NCBI GenBank assembly: GCA_965653335.1
Contig: CBFGZU010000077.1
Location: 1 to 9,379 of the forward strand
Reading direction: 5' to 3'
Length of the DNA: 9,379 nucleotides
DNA from: Pseudolysinimonas_A sp965653335
GTDB lineage: Bacteria > Actinomycetota > Actinomycetes > Actinomycetales > Microbacteriaceae
In this document: piece by piece, positions 1 through 6,390 of the stretch
Numbering within the stretch: the stretch's first letter is position 1
How the letters are laid out: every line of letters begins with the position of its first letter
The notes under the pieces: model-generated
Database searches by the model: none
What the model saw: the letters and a program-made list of their open reading frames with translations, nothing else
What the model was told of the DNA's origin: nothing
Translations under genes and position numbers: made by a program

Positions 1-623
1 AGCAGCAGCCGCATCCCCGGCCGCATCGGCAGCATCCACAGATCGGGTCTCGGGCTCTCCCGGAAGCCGACGGCCCGCGTGATGACGTTGCTCTCGGGGT
101 GGCCTTCGGCCTGTCGCTCATCGATCAGCCCGGCATCCACCATCTCCTGCACGACCGAATGATCGCGCGTGACGCGGGACAGTGCGCCGTCGACGAGCAG
201 GTACACCCGGCTGTCGCCGATGTTGAACACCGCGAAGTTCGGTTCCCCGTCGAGAAGCGCCAGCAGGACACCGGTGACCGTCGTCCCCGCGCCGATCGGG
301 ATACCGGCCGCGAGTTCGTCGATGTCGGCGGCTGCCGCGCTGAGCGCGGCGTCCAGCCGTGCGACCTCGAGGTAGCCATGCTCGGCCGACGCGCCGAGTG
401 CGGCGAGGCGCGCGACGACGGCGGCGCTCGCGCGATCCCCGGCCGCGTGACCACCCATGCCGTCGGCGACCGCGAACACCGGCGGCCCGACGAGGACACT
501 GTCTTCGTTGACCTGCCGCTTGCGCCCGATGTCGCTGCGGCCCGCCCAGTCGAGCACGAACCCCCGGCGCCTGCCGGGCACGGCGAGCCGATATCCGGTG
601 CGATCCCGGCCGACGCTCGTCAC
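1..623 (-). CDS. PP2C-family Ser/Thr protein phosphatase (3' part beyond window)
   Basis: Metal-dependent phosphatase that removes phosphate from Ser/Thr residues. The first 207 codons are present and the frame is open to the left edge, so the C-terminus is missing. PP2C motifs appear in order: NED at residues 39-41, DGMGGH at 54-59 (metal-binding Asp and Gly), IGDSR at 135-139, TRDHS at 152-156 and NVITRAVG at 179-186. The GTG start at 623-621 overlaps the TGA of the upstream FHA gene as GTGA, implying translational coupling. The pairing suggests the phosphatase and the FHA protein act in one Ser/Thr phosphorylation circuit; the kinase is not in the window. No membrane segment is visible in the part present, so it is probably cytosolic so far as seen. 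Family assignment is secure; the physiological substrate is unknown. Confidence 0.95.
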   Translation of the reverse strand, partial: MTSVGRDRTGYRLAVPGRRRGFVLDWAGRSDIGRKRQVNEDSVLVGPPVFAVADGMGGHAAGDRASAAVVARLAALGASAEHGYLEVARLDAALSAAAADIDELAAGIPIGAGTTVTGVLLALLDGEPNFAVFNIGDSRVYLLVDGALSRVTRDHSVVQEMVDAGLIDERQAEGHPESNVITRAVGFRESPRPDLWMLPMRPGMRLL

Positions 624-1216
624 GACTCATCTCCCGTGTGCCGCGCGAGGATGTCGAGCACCGCGCCCTCGCCGAGGTCGATGCGCGTGCCCGGCACGAG
701 AACCGCCGACTCGCCGCGGATCAGGGTTCGCGGTGCCGCTCCCGGCAACTGCACGACGGTTCCGTTGGTGGAACGCATGTCGGTCGCGACGACCGACCCG
801 CCCACGACCTTCAGCTCGAGGTGGGTGGCCGAGAGCTCTTTCCCGGGCGACGCGAGGGTCACGAGCCGCGGCGCCGTTCCGGTGTGGATGCGCGGGACGC
901 TCGGCTTTCGCCCTACATACATCGTCACGTCGAGGGCGACTTCGGTCCCGTCGGTGAACAGAACGTGGAAGACCGGCTTCCGCGCGGTCGCCGCGGCGGG
1001 CGGATCCGCAGCGTCCTCGGCGGCGGAGTCGACGACGAGCGAGAGCGGACGGCGTTCAGGCGCGAGCGGCTCGACGAGCGCCGGCGGGACGATCGGCGCT
1101 CCGACGACGGATGCCGGGACCTCTCGTCGCGCGACGGTGTCGTCGATGTCTCGCTCGGTCGGTGCGACCGGGGGTCGCGGAGCCACGCGGACGGTGTCGT
1201 CGAGGTCAGGCTCCAC
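620..1216 (-). CDS. FHA-domain phosphopeptide-binding protein
   Basis: 198-residue protein with a low-complexity N-terminus rich in Pro, Ala and charged residues (about 1-80) and one FHA domain (about 82-193). FHA domains bind phosphothreonine. The signature residues are present: GR at 102-103, S129 and H132 in SATH, and STNGT at 149-153. Two short repeats in the tail, LDDTV (T8) and IDDTV (T27), look like acidic-flanked Thr phosphorylation sites of actinobacterial Ser/Thr kinases. By analogy with GarA/OdhI, tail phosphorylation could allow intramolecular FHA binding; this is inference. The GTG start at 1216 is chosen because a GGAGGA ribosome site lies 8 nt upstream. The gene overlaps the PP2C gene by 4 nt. 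It lies 62 nt after the dehydrogenase with no strong terminator between, so read-through is possible. Confidence 0.92.
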   Translation of the reverse strand: MEPDLDDTVRVAPRPPVAPTERDIDDTVARREVPASVVGAPIVPPALVEPLAPERRPLSLVVDSAAEDAADPPAAATARKPVFHVLFTDGTEVALDVTMYVGRKPSVPRIHTGTAPRLVTLASPGKELSATHLELKVVGGSVVATDMRSTNGTVVQLPGAAPRTLIRGESAVLVPGTRIDLGEGAVLDILARHTGDES

Positions 1217-1224
1217 ACCCCCTA

Positions 1225-1230
1225 TCCTCC
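1225..1230 (-). promoter_or_regulatory. Ribosome binding site of the FHA gene
   Basis: GGAGGA on the minus strand, 8 nt before the GTG at 1216. It fixes the unusual start of the FHA gene and is the clearest Shine-Dalgarno sequence in the window. Confidence 0.75.
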
Positions 1231-1277
1231 ACCCGAGACCCGGGCCGACGAGGCACGCAGCGCCGGGATCGAGCGAG

Positions 1278-2714
1278 CTACTCGCCGATGTACGACATGA
1301 CGTGCTTGACGCGCGTGTAGTCCTCGAATCCGTACATCGAGAGGTCTTTCCCGTATCCCGAGTGCTTGAATCCGCCGTGGGGCATCTCGGCGACGAGGGG
1401 GATGTGCGTGTTGATCCAGACGCACCCGAAGTCGAGTCGCTTGGCGAACCGCATGGCGCGGCCGTGGTCGGCCGTCCAGACGCTCGACGACAGTCCGTAC
1501 TGCACGCCGTTGGCCCAAGCGAGGGCTTCGGCTTCGTCGCTGAACGTCTGCACGGTGATGACGGGGCCGAAGATCTCGCTCTGGATGGCGTCGTCGTTCT
1601 GCTTGAGGGCGTCGACGATCGTCGGTTCGATGAAGTAGCCCCTGCCCGTCTTGCGTTCCCCGCCGGTGATCACCTTCGCATGCTTCGGAAGGGCGTCGAT
1701 CATCCCCATCACCCGCTCGAGCTGGGTGTGGTTGTTGACCGGCCCGTAGAACGTGTCGGCATCCTTCGGGTCGCCCGTCGCGACGTTGCCGGTGACGTAG
1801 TCGGCGAGTGCGGCGAGGAACGCGTCGTGGGCATCCCGGTGCACGAGAACGCGCGTCGCGGCCGTGCAGTCCTGCCCGGCGTTGAAATAGCCGGCGATGG
1901 CGATGCCCTCGGCCGCTTTCGCCATGTCGGCATCGGGGAAGACCACGACGGGCGCCTTGCCGCCGAGTTCGAGGTGGACGCGCTTGAGGTCGGCCGACGC
2001 GGCCTTCGCGACCTCCATGCCGGCGCGAACCGATCCGGTGATCGAGACCATCTGCGGGGTCTTGTGATCGATCATGAGGCCACCGGTGGTGCGGTCGCCC
2101 GTGATGACGTTCAGCACGCCCTTCGGCAAGAACTCGGCCGCGATCTCGGCGAGCAGGAGCGCCGTCTGCGGGGTCGTGTCGGAAGGCTTGAGCACGGTCG
2201 TGTTGCCGGCGGCGATCGCGGGCGCGACCTTCCAGACCGCCATGCTGAGCGGGTAGTTCCACGGCGTCACCTGGCCGATGACTCCGATGGGTTCGCGCCG
2301 GATCGACGAGGTGTGATCCTTCATGTATTCGGCAGTCGCGCGGCCTTCGAGGATGCGGGCGGCGCCGGCGAAGAAGCGGATCTGGTCGACCGACACCAGG
2401 ATCTCGTCGTCGACGAGGGTGGTGCGCGGCTTGCCGGTGTCCTGGGATTCCAGGTCGGCGAACTCGTCGGCGCGCTTCTCGACCTCGTCGGCGATGCGGA
2501 AGAGCGCGAGCTGCCGGTCGGCGGGGGTCGACTCGCCCCACTCCTCGAAGGCGGCGGCCGCCGCGGCGAAGGCCGCATCGACGTCGGCCTTCGCGGACAC
2601 CGGTGATGTCGCGTAGGAGTCTTCGGTCGCGGGATCGATGACGGCGAACGAGCCGTCACCCTTCGCGTCGACGTACTCACCGTTGATGAAATTGCGCAGC
2701 GTCCGATCGGCCAT
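1278..2714 (-). CDS. patD: Aldehyde dehydrogenase, likely gamma-aminobutyraldehyde dehydrogenase
   Basis: 478-residue NAD(P)-dependent aldehyde dehydrogenase, full length for the family. Catalytic features are all present: PWN at 151-153, K176 in VLKPSD for cofactor binding, GS at 227-228, general base E249 in LELGGK, nucleophile C283 in NAGQDCTAATR, and EIFGP at 380-384. The C-terminal run from about 437 to 474 (IPLVAEMPHGG, SGYGKDLSMYG, DYTRVKHVM) closely resembles E. coli PatD/YdcW as I recall it. PatD oxidises 4-aminobutanal to GABA in putrescine breakdown. Its neighbours, a divergent Lrp regulator and an omega-aminotransferase that could supply the aminoaldehyde, support this. The ATG at 2714 has AAGG 8 nt upstream, but that overlaps a possible -10 box. 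A betaine-aldehyde or other omega-aminoaldehyde substrate cannot be excluded. Confidence 0.85.
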   Translation of the reverse strand: MADRTLRNFINGEYVDAKGDGSFAVIDPATEDSYATSPVSAKADVDAAFAAAAAAFEEWGESTPADRQLALFRIADEVEKRADEFADLESQDTGKPRTTLVDDEILVSVDQIRFFAGAARILEGRATAEYMKDHTSSIRREPIGVIGQVTPWNYPLSMAVWKVAPAIAAGNTTVLKPSDTTPQTALLLAEIAAEFLPKGVLNVITGDRTTGGLMIDHKTPQMVSITGSVRAGMEVAKAASADLKRVHLELGGKAPVVVFPDADMAKAAEGIAIAGYFNAGQDCTAATRVLVHRDAHDAFLAALADYVTGNVATGDPKDADTFYGPVNNHTQLERVMGMIDALPKHAKVITGGERKTGRGYFIEPTIVDALKQNDDAIQSEIFGPVITVQTFSDEAEALAWANGVQYGLSSSVWTADHGRAMRFAKRLDFGCVWINTHIPLVAEMPHGGFKHSGYGKDLSMYGFEDYTRVKHVMSYIGE

Positions 2715-2721
2715 GCCCCCA

Positions 2722-2727
2722 ACCTTA
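2722..2727 (-). promoter_or_regulatory. Possible -10 box of the dehydrogenase gene (near-leaderless)
   Basis: TAAGGT on the minus strand fits TANNNT and ends 7 nt before the ATG at 2714. The same bases contain AAGG, which could instead be a ribosome site. A rival promoter is GTGACG (2766-2761), 17 nt, then GATACC (2743-2738), which would give a short leader. The sequence does not decide between them. Confidence 0.35.
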
Positions 2728-2728
2728 C

Positions 2729-2763
2729 TTCGTGGCCGGTATCCACGAAACTGGCGATTTCGT
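2729..2763. promoter_or_regulatory. Candidate operator with three inverted half-sites
   Basis: TTCGTGG at 2729-2735 and CCACGAA at 2743-2749 form a perfect 7-bp inverted repeat with a 7-nt spacer. The right arm runs into ACGAAA (2745-2750), which pairs with TTTCGT at 2758-2763 across another 7-nt spacer. The result is three alternating TTCGT/ACGAA half-sites with centres 16 and 14 bp apart. The block lies in the divergent region between the dehydrogenase and the Lrp gene, just upstream of the dehydrogenase start. That placement suits an AsnC/Lrp site controlling both directions. Binding is inferred. Confidence 0.5.
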
Positions 2764-2794
2764 CACTCATCCCCCCGTCGGATTGCGGATTCGC

Positions 2795-2823
2795 TTGCGA
2801 GAGGTCCTCACGGCTGTCAGGAT
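2795..2823 (+). promoter_or_regulatory. Candidate promoter of the Lrp-aminotransferase operon
   Basis: TTGCGA (2795-2800), 17 nt, then CAGGAT (2818-2823), close to the actinobacterial TAGRRT -10 consensus. The -10 ends 6 nt before the ATG at 2830, so transcription could start on the start codon itself. AGGA within the -10 could alternatively act as a ribosome site at 7-nt spacing. Confidence 0.45.
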
Positions 2824-2829
2824 CGGATC

Positions 2830-3294
2830 ATGACGCGCTCGAAGGCGGTGGCGCTCGACGACGTGTCGAAGGGCATCATCGAGCAGCTCCAGGAAGACGG
2901 TCGGCGATCGTACGCCGAGATCGGCAAAGCCGTGGGGTTGTCGGAAGCCGCCGTGCGCCAGCGGGTGCAGAAGCTGACCGATGCCGGCGTCATGCAGGTC
3001 GTCGCGGTGACCGATCCGATGCAGCTCGGGTTCTATCGGCAGGCGATGATCGGGATCCGCGTGACCGGGGACACGACACGCGTCGCCGAAGCCCTCGGTT
3101 CGATCCCCGCGGTCGACTACGTCGTGCTCACTGCGGGAAGCTTCGACCTCCTCGCCGAAGTCGTCTGCGAGTCCGACGAGGACCTCATCGAGCTGCTGAA
3201 CCACCGCATCCGCGCCATCGACGGCGTCGCCTCGACCGAGACCTTCGTCTATCTCAAACTGCAGAAGCAGTTCTACAACTGGGGAACCCGATGA
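2830..3294 (+). CDS. AsnC/Lrp-family transcriptional regulator
   Basis: 154 residues, typical of the family. An N-terminal winged HTH spans about residues 9-56, with a recognition helix around GLSEAAVRQRVQKL (36-49). An effector/oligomerisation RAM domain spans about 66-145. Members form dimers or octamers and respond to amino acids or related metabolites. The reading frame is open further upstream to 2638, inside the opposite dehydrogenase gene. The ATG at 2830 is preferred because it gives the normal family length, follows a good promoter/ribosome-site candidate and leaves room for the divergent promoters. Its TGA overlaps the ATG of the aminotransferase as ATGA, so the two are co-translated. 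It probably regulates its own operon and the divergent dehydrogenase, with an amine-derived metabolite as effector (inference). Confidence 0.93.
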   Translation: MTRSKAVALDDVSKGIIEQLQEDGRRSYAEIGKAVGLSEAAVRQRVQKLTDAGVMQVVAVTDPMQLGFYRQAMIGIRVTGDTTRVAEALGSIPAVDYVVLTAGSFDLLAEVVCESDEDLIELLNHRIRAIDGVASTETFVYLKLQKQFYNWGTR

Positions 3295-4688
3295 CCACAC
3301 CAGCCCTCTCCGCTTCGCGCGAGACCGACCTTCAGCAGAAGGCGAAAGACCACCTCTGGATGCACTTCACTCGTCAGTCGGTCGTCGAAGAGCACGGCAC
3401 CCCGATCATCGTCAAGGGCGAGGGTCACCACATCTGGGATTCGACGGGCAAGAAATACATCGACGGGCTCTCCGGGCTGTTCGTCGTCAACGCCGGGCAC
3501 GGGCGGCAGCGCCTCGCCGCGGCCGCCGCGAAGCAAGCCGAGGAGCTCGCGTTCTTCCCCATCTGGTCGTACGCGCATCCCAACGCGATCGAACTCGCCG
3601 ACCGACTCGCCGACGACGCCCCCGGCGACCTCAATCGCGTCTTCTTCTCGACGGGCGGCGGCGAAGCGGTCGAGACGGCGTTCAAGCTCGCGAAGTACTA
3701 CTGGAAACTCCAGGGCCGCCCGACGAAGCACAAGGTCATCTCGCGCGCGATCGCCTATCACGGCACCCCGCATGGAGCGCTCGCGATCACCGGCATCCCG
3801 GCGATGAAGGAGATGTTCGAGCCCGTCGCGCCCGGCGGCTTCCGGGTGCCGAACACGAACTTCTACCGCGCCGAGGAGATGGGATTCCCGGGCGGAACTG
3901 AAGAGCAGTTCGGAGTGTGGGCGGCGAACCGCATCGAGGAGATGATCCTCTTCGAAGGCCCCGAGACCGTCGCCGCCGTGTTCCTCGAGCCGGTGCAGAA
4001 CTCCGGCGGATGCTTCCCTCCGCCGCCCGGATACTTCCAGCGGGTGCGCGAGATCTGCGACCGCCACGACGTGCTGCTCGTCTCGGATGAAGTCATCTGC
4101 GCGTTCGGCCGCATCGGGCACACGTTCGCGTGCGACGCGTACGGCTACGTTCCCGACATGATCACGTGCGCCAAGGGGATGACGTCGGGCTACTCGCCGA
4201 TCGGCGCCACGATCGTCTCGGACAAGATCTATGAGCCGTTCCGCCACGGCACGACGGCGTTCTATCACGGCTACACCTTCGGCGGGCATCCGGTCTCGGC
4301 CGCCGTCGCCCTGGAGAATCTCGCGATCTTCGACGAGGAGGGGCTCAACGAACGCGTCCGCACCCTCTCGCCGGTGTTCCGCACGACGCTCGAGCGGCTG
4401 ACAGACCTCCCGATCGTCGGCGACGTGCGCGGCGACGGCTACTTCTTCGGCATCGAATTGGTGAAGGACAAGGCGACCAAGGCGACGTTCGACGACGCCG
4501 AATCCGAACGCTTGCTCCGCGGGTTCCTGTCGAAGGCGCTGTTCGACGCGGGACTGTATTGCCGCGCCGACGACCGCGGCGACCCCGTCATCCAACTCGC
4601 GCCTCCGCTCACGATCGGCGAGCCCGAATTCGACGAGATCGAGTCGATCCTCCGCGGCGTCCTCACCGAGGCGTGGACCCGCCTGTGA
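3291..4688 (+). CDS. Class III PLP-dependent omega-aminotransferase
   Basis: 465 residues, full length for fold-type I, class III (ornithine/GABA/omega-amino acid) aminotransferases. Expected PLP contacts are visible: STGGGEAVE at 120-128, YHG at 156-158, E233 in FLEPVQ, D266 in SDEV binding the pyridine nitrogen, Schiff-base lysine K295 in TCAKGMTSGYSPIG, and T329 in GYTFGGHP. It moves an amino group from an omega-amine to a keto acid. The ATG overlaps the Lrp stop (ATGA). With the divergent aminobutyraldehyde dehydrogenase the likeliest donor is putrescine or a related diamine, giving an aminoaldehyde. GABA, beta-alanine or another omega-amino acid with pyruvate remains possible; such enzymes are often labelled only as aspartate aminotransferase family. 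A 5-bp stem (4669-4684) overlaps the gene end but is weak as a terminator. Confidence 0.9.
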   Translation: MTTPALSASRETDLQQKAKDHLWMHFTRQSVVEEHGTPIIVKGEGHHIWDSTGKKYIDGLSGLFVVNAGHGRQRLAAAAAKQAEELAFFPIWSYAHPNAIELADRLADDAPGDLNRVFFSTGGGEAVETAFKLAKYYWKLQGRPTKHKVISRAIAYHGTPHGALAITGIPAMKEMFEPVAPGGFRVPNTNFYRAEEMGFPGGTEEQFGVWAANRIEEMILFEGPETVAAVFLEPVQNSGGCFPPPPGYFQRVREICDRHDVLLVSDEVICAFGRIGHTFACDAYGYVPDMITCAKGMTSGYSPIGATIVSDKIYEPFRHGTTAFYHGYTFGGHPVSAAVALENLAIFDEEGLNERVRTLSPVFRTTLERLTDLPIVGDVRGDGYFFGIELVKDKATKATFDDAESERLLRGFLSKALFDAGLYCRADDRGDPVIQLAPPLTIGEPEFDEIESILRGVLTEAWTRL

Positions 4689-4738
4689 CGTTGGCTTCTC
4701 CGGTGCTTCAGTCCGCCCGGCCCTAGCTTGACTCGCGC

Positions 4739-5701
4739 TCAGCCCCCGGGCGCGAAGAATTCGTCGATCTCGGCGAGGTCGGCGGGTGTCGGGCGCCAGC
4801 CGTTGCCCGCCGCGGCATTGGCGCGGATCTGCTCCGGTCGCGTCGCTCCCGCGATGACGCTCGACAGCGCCAGTCGCGCGAGCAGCCAGCCGAAGGTCGC
4901 CTCGAGGATGCCGACACCGCGAGCTGCGGCGAAGGCCTCGAACGCTTCGATCGCGCTCCACGGCGCGCTTTCGTGCACCTCGGGACGCTGCCGCCCGATG
5001 CGAGTGTCGGCGGGTAGCTCGGTGCGAGAGAACTTGCCGGTGAACAGGCCGTTGGCGAGCGGAAAGTACGGCAGCAAGCCGAGGCCGAGTCGTTCCACGG
5101 CGGGGATGACCTCCGCCTCGGCCTCGCGAGCGAGCAGGTTGTACTGATTCTGCGCCGCCACGAATCGCGCGGTGCTGTGGCGCGTCGCTGCGGCGTCGGC
5201 GTCGGCGAGCTGAGCGGCGTCGAAGTTCGAGTTGCCGATCTCGCGCACCTTGCCTTCGCGCACGAGTTCGTCGAGCGCCCCGAGGGTCTCGGCGATGGGA
5301 ACCGCGGGGTCGGGCGTGTGCTGAAGGTAGAGGCCGATCGCCTCGATGCCGAGACGCCGCAGCGATCCCTCGACGGCCGCGCGGATGTAGGCGCGTGAGC
5401 CGTGCGGGCCGAGGTCGGTGAACGGGCTCGCGTACCCGGTGTGCCCGAACTTGGTCGCGATGACGACGTCGTCGGGCATTCCCGCAAGGGCGGCGCCGAG
5501 GCGCGTCTCGCTCAGGCCGTACTCGGCACCGTAGATGTCCGCCGTGTCGAAGAAGGTGACCCCGGCATCCAGGGCGGCGTGGATGACGGCGTCGCTGCCC
5601 GCCTGGTCGAGGGTCGGCGTCCCGGGGCGACCGAGGTTGTTGCAGCCGAGTCCGACTACCGAGACGTCGAGAGTCGAGCTGCCGAGGGTGCGAGTCTCCA
5701 T
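4739..5701 (-). CDS. Aldo/keto reductase
   Basis: 320-residue (alpha/beta)8-barrel NADPH-dependent oxidoreductase. The catalytic tetrad is complete: D52 and Y57 in FDTADIYG, K84 in ATKFG, H128 in LQHTPD. GNSNF (156-160), the NQYNLL segment (185-190) and the C-terminal SVIAGATRPEQI (281-292) cofactor region match the family, which reduces aldehydes and ketones. The substrate cannot be read from sequence. The gene converges on the aminotransferase with a 50-bp gap that holds no clear terminator, so a metabolic link is not implied. The ATG at 5701 has no ribosome site at normal distance (GGGGAGG is 19 nt away) but has TAGGCT 6 nt before it, suggesting a leaderless mRNA. Confidence 0.93.
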   Translation of the reverse strand: METRTLGSSTLDVSVVGLGCNNLGRPGTPTLDQAGSDAVIHAALDAGVTFFDTADIYGAEYGLSETRLGAALAGMPDDVVIATKFGHTGYASPFTDLGPHGSRAYIRAAVEGSLRRLGIEAIGLYLQHTPDPAVPIAETLGALDELVREGKVREIGNSNFDAAQLADADAAATRHSTARFVAAQNQYNLLAREAEAEVIPAVERLGLGLLPYFPLANGLFTGKFSRTELPADTRIGRQRPEVHESAPWSAIEAFEAFAAARGVGILEATFGWLLARLALSSVIAGATRPEQIRANAAAGNGWRPTPADLAEIDEFFAPGG

Positions 5702-5707
5702 CCGGCC

Positions 5708-5713
5708 AGCCTA
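5708..5713 (-). promoter_or_regulatory. Candidate leaderless -10 box of the aldo/keto reductase gene
   Basis: TAGGCT on the minus strand matches TANNNT and ends exactly 6 nt before the ATG at 5701, which puts transcription start on the A of the start codon. No clear -35 box is visible. Confidence 0.5.
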
Positions 5714-5793
5714 GGCTCGTCCTCCCCAGGTGCTCGCCGGCACACCTCGGGCACGATGTCCGATTCCCGCGACAGCCGGTCGGAGGCGGCGTC

Positions 5794-5799
5794 TACGCT
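5794..5799 (+). promoter_or_regulatory. Candidate leaderless -10 box of ogt-tag
   Basis: TACGCT matches TANNNT and ends 6 nt before the ATG at 5806. The only upstream GGAGG (5782-5786) is too far from the start to act as a ribosome site. GACA at 5771-5774 could be part of a -35 box, at a longish 19-nt spacing. Confidence 0.5.
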
Positions 5800-5805
5800 C
5801 GACGC

Positions 5806-6390
5806 ATGACCACCTCCCCAGCGGCGCTACGGCGCATCGCGAGTCCGATCGGGCGTATCGAGATCGTCGGCGACGGCACCGCGGTGATCGCCCTCGCGAT
5901 CGAGCGCGACGGAATACTCCCCCACGACGGGCTGCCCGAGGCGCCCGACGCGGTGCTCGACCGCGCGGCGACCCAGCTCGACGAGTACTTCGCGGGCCGC
6001 CGTCACGACTTCGACGTTCCCGTGAGTCTCGCCGGCACCGCGTTCCAGCTCACCATCTGGCAGCAGCTCGTCGAGCTCGAATGGGGCGAGGTCGTCTCCT
6101 ACGGTGACCTCGGGCGCGGCACCGGGCGGGCGACCGCGGGGCGCGCCGTCGGCGGCGCGGTCGGCGCCAACCCCGTGCCGATCATCGTGCCGTGCCACCG
6201 GGTTCTCGGCAGCGACGGCACGATCACGGGATACAGCGGCGGCGACGGCATCCCGACGAAGTCCTGGCTGCTCGCCCACGAAGGCATCCCGCACCGGGTA
6301 CCGGGCGGGCAGACGCCCGCACCGCTCTTCGACCTGGAGGCCGGTTCCGCGGATTCGGCGGAAGCCGTGACGGAATCCGGAGCCGCGTGA
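5806..6390 (+). CDS. ogt: Methylated-DNA--protein-cysteine S-methyltransferase
   Basis: 194 residues. The protein takes the alkyl group from O6-alkylguanine (and O4-alkylthymine) in DNA onto its own cysteine in a single-use reaction. The active site IVPCHRV (127-133) contains acceptor C130. Upstream are the DNA-binding helix-turn-helix from about SYGDLG (98) through GRAVGGAVGANP (112-123), with R113 as the likely arginine finger, and N122. The N-terminal half (1-80) is the usual poorly conserved domain. There is no Ada-type regulatory domain, so this is the Ogt/MGMT form. About 25 C-terminal residues after HRVPG, acidic and Ala-rich, extend past the usual core end. The gene overlaps tag by GTGA, forming an alkylation-repair operon. 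The start is supported by a leaderless -10 box. Confidence 0.95.
   Translation: MTTSPAALRRIASPIGRIEIVGDGTAVIALAIERDGILPHDGLPEAPDAVLDRAATQLDEYFAGRRHDFDVPVSLAGTAFQLTIWQQLVELEWGEVVSYGDLGRGTGRATAGRAVGGAVGANPVPIIVPCHRVLGSDGTITGYSGGDGIPTKSWLLAHEGIPHRVPGGQTPAPLFDLEAGSADSAEAVTESGAA

Noticed and set aside
1232..1244. CCCG-5 nt-CGGG hairpin between the dehydrogenase and FHA genes
   Set aside because: Only 4 bp of stem and no T-run; expected by chance in GC-rich DNA.
99..2606. 835-codon open frame on the plus strand across three genes
   Set aside because: It is antisense to the PP2C, FHA and dehydrogenase genes, has Arg/Asp/Gly-rich composition without any recognisable domain, and crosses gene boundaries. 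Long antisense frames are expected at this GC content.
2638..2829. Longer N-terminus for the Lrp regulator
   Set aside because: It would lie inside the dehydrogenase gene and the divergent promoter region and has no family similarity; ATG at 2830 gives normal length.
4669..4684. AGGCG-6 nt-CGCCT stem at the end of the aminotransferase gene
   Set aside because: Five base pairs, overlaps coding sequence and has no T-run, so it is not called a terminator.
3273..4961. 562-codon open frame on the minus strand
   Set aside because: Antisense to the well-supported aminotransferase and running into the aldo/keto reductase; composition is low complexity and no domain is seen.
6192..6386. Longer N-terminus for Tag
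   Set aside because: It is an alternative frame within ogt; the zinc-ligand spacing from the start matches E. coli Tag only when GTG 6387 is used (constant 12-residue offset).
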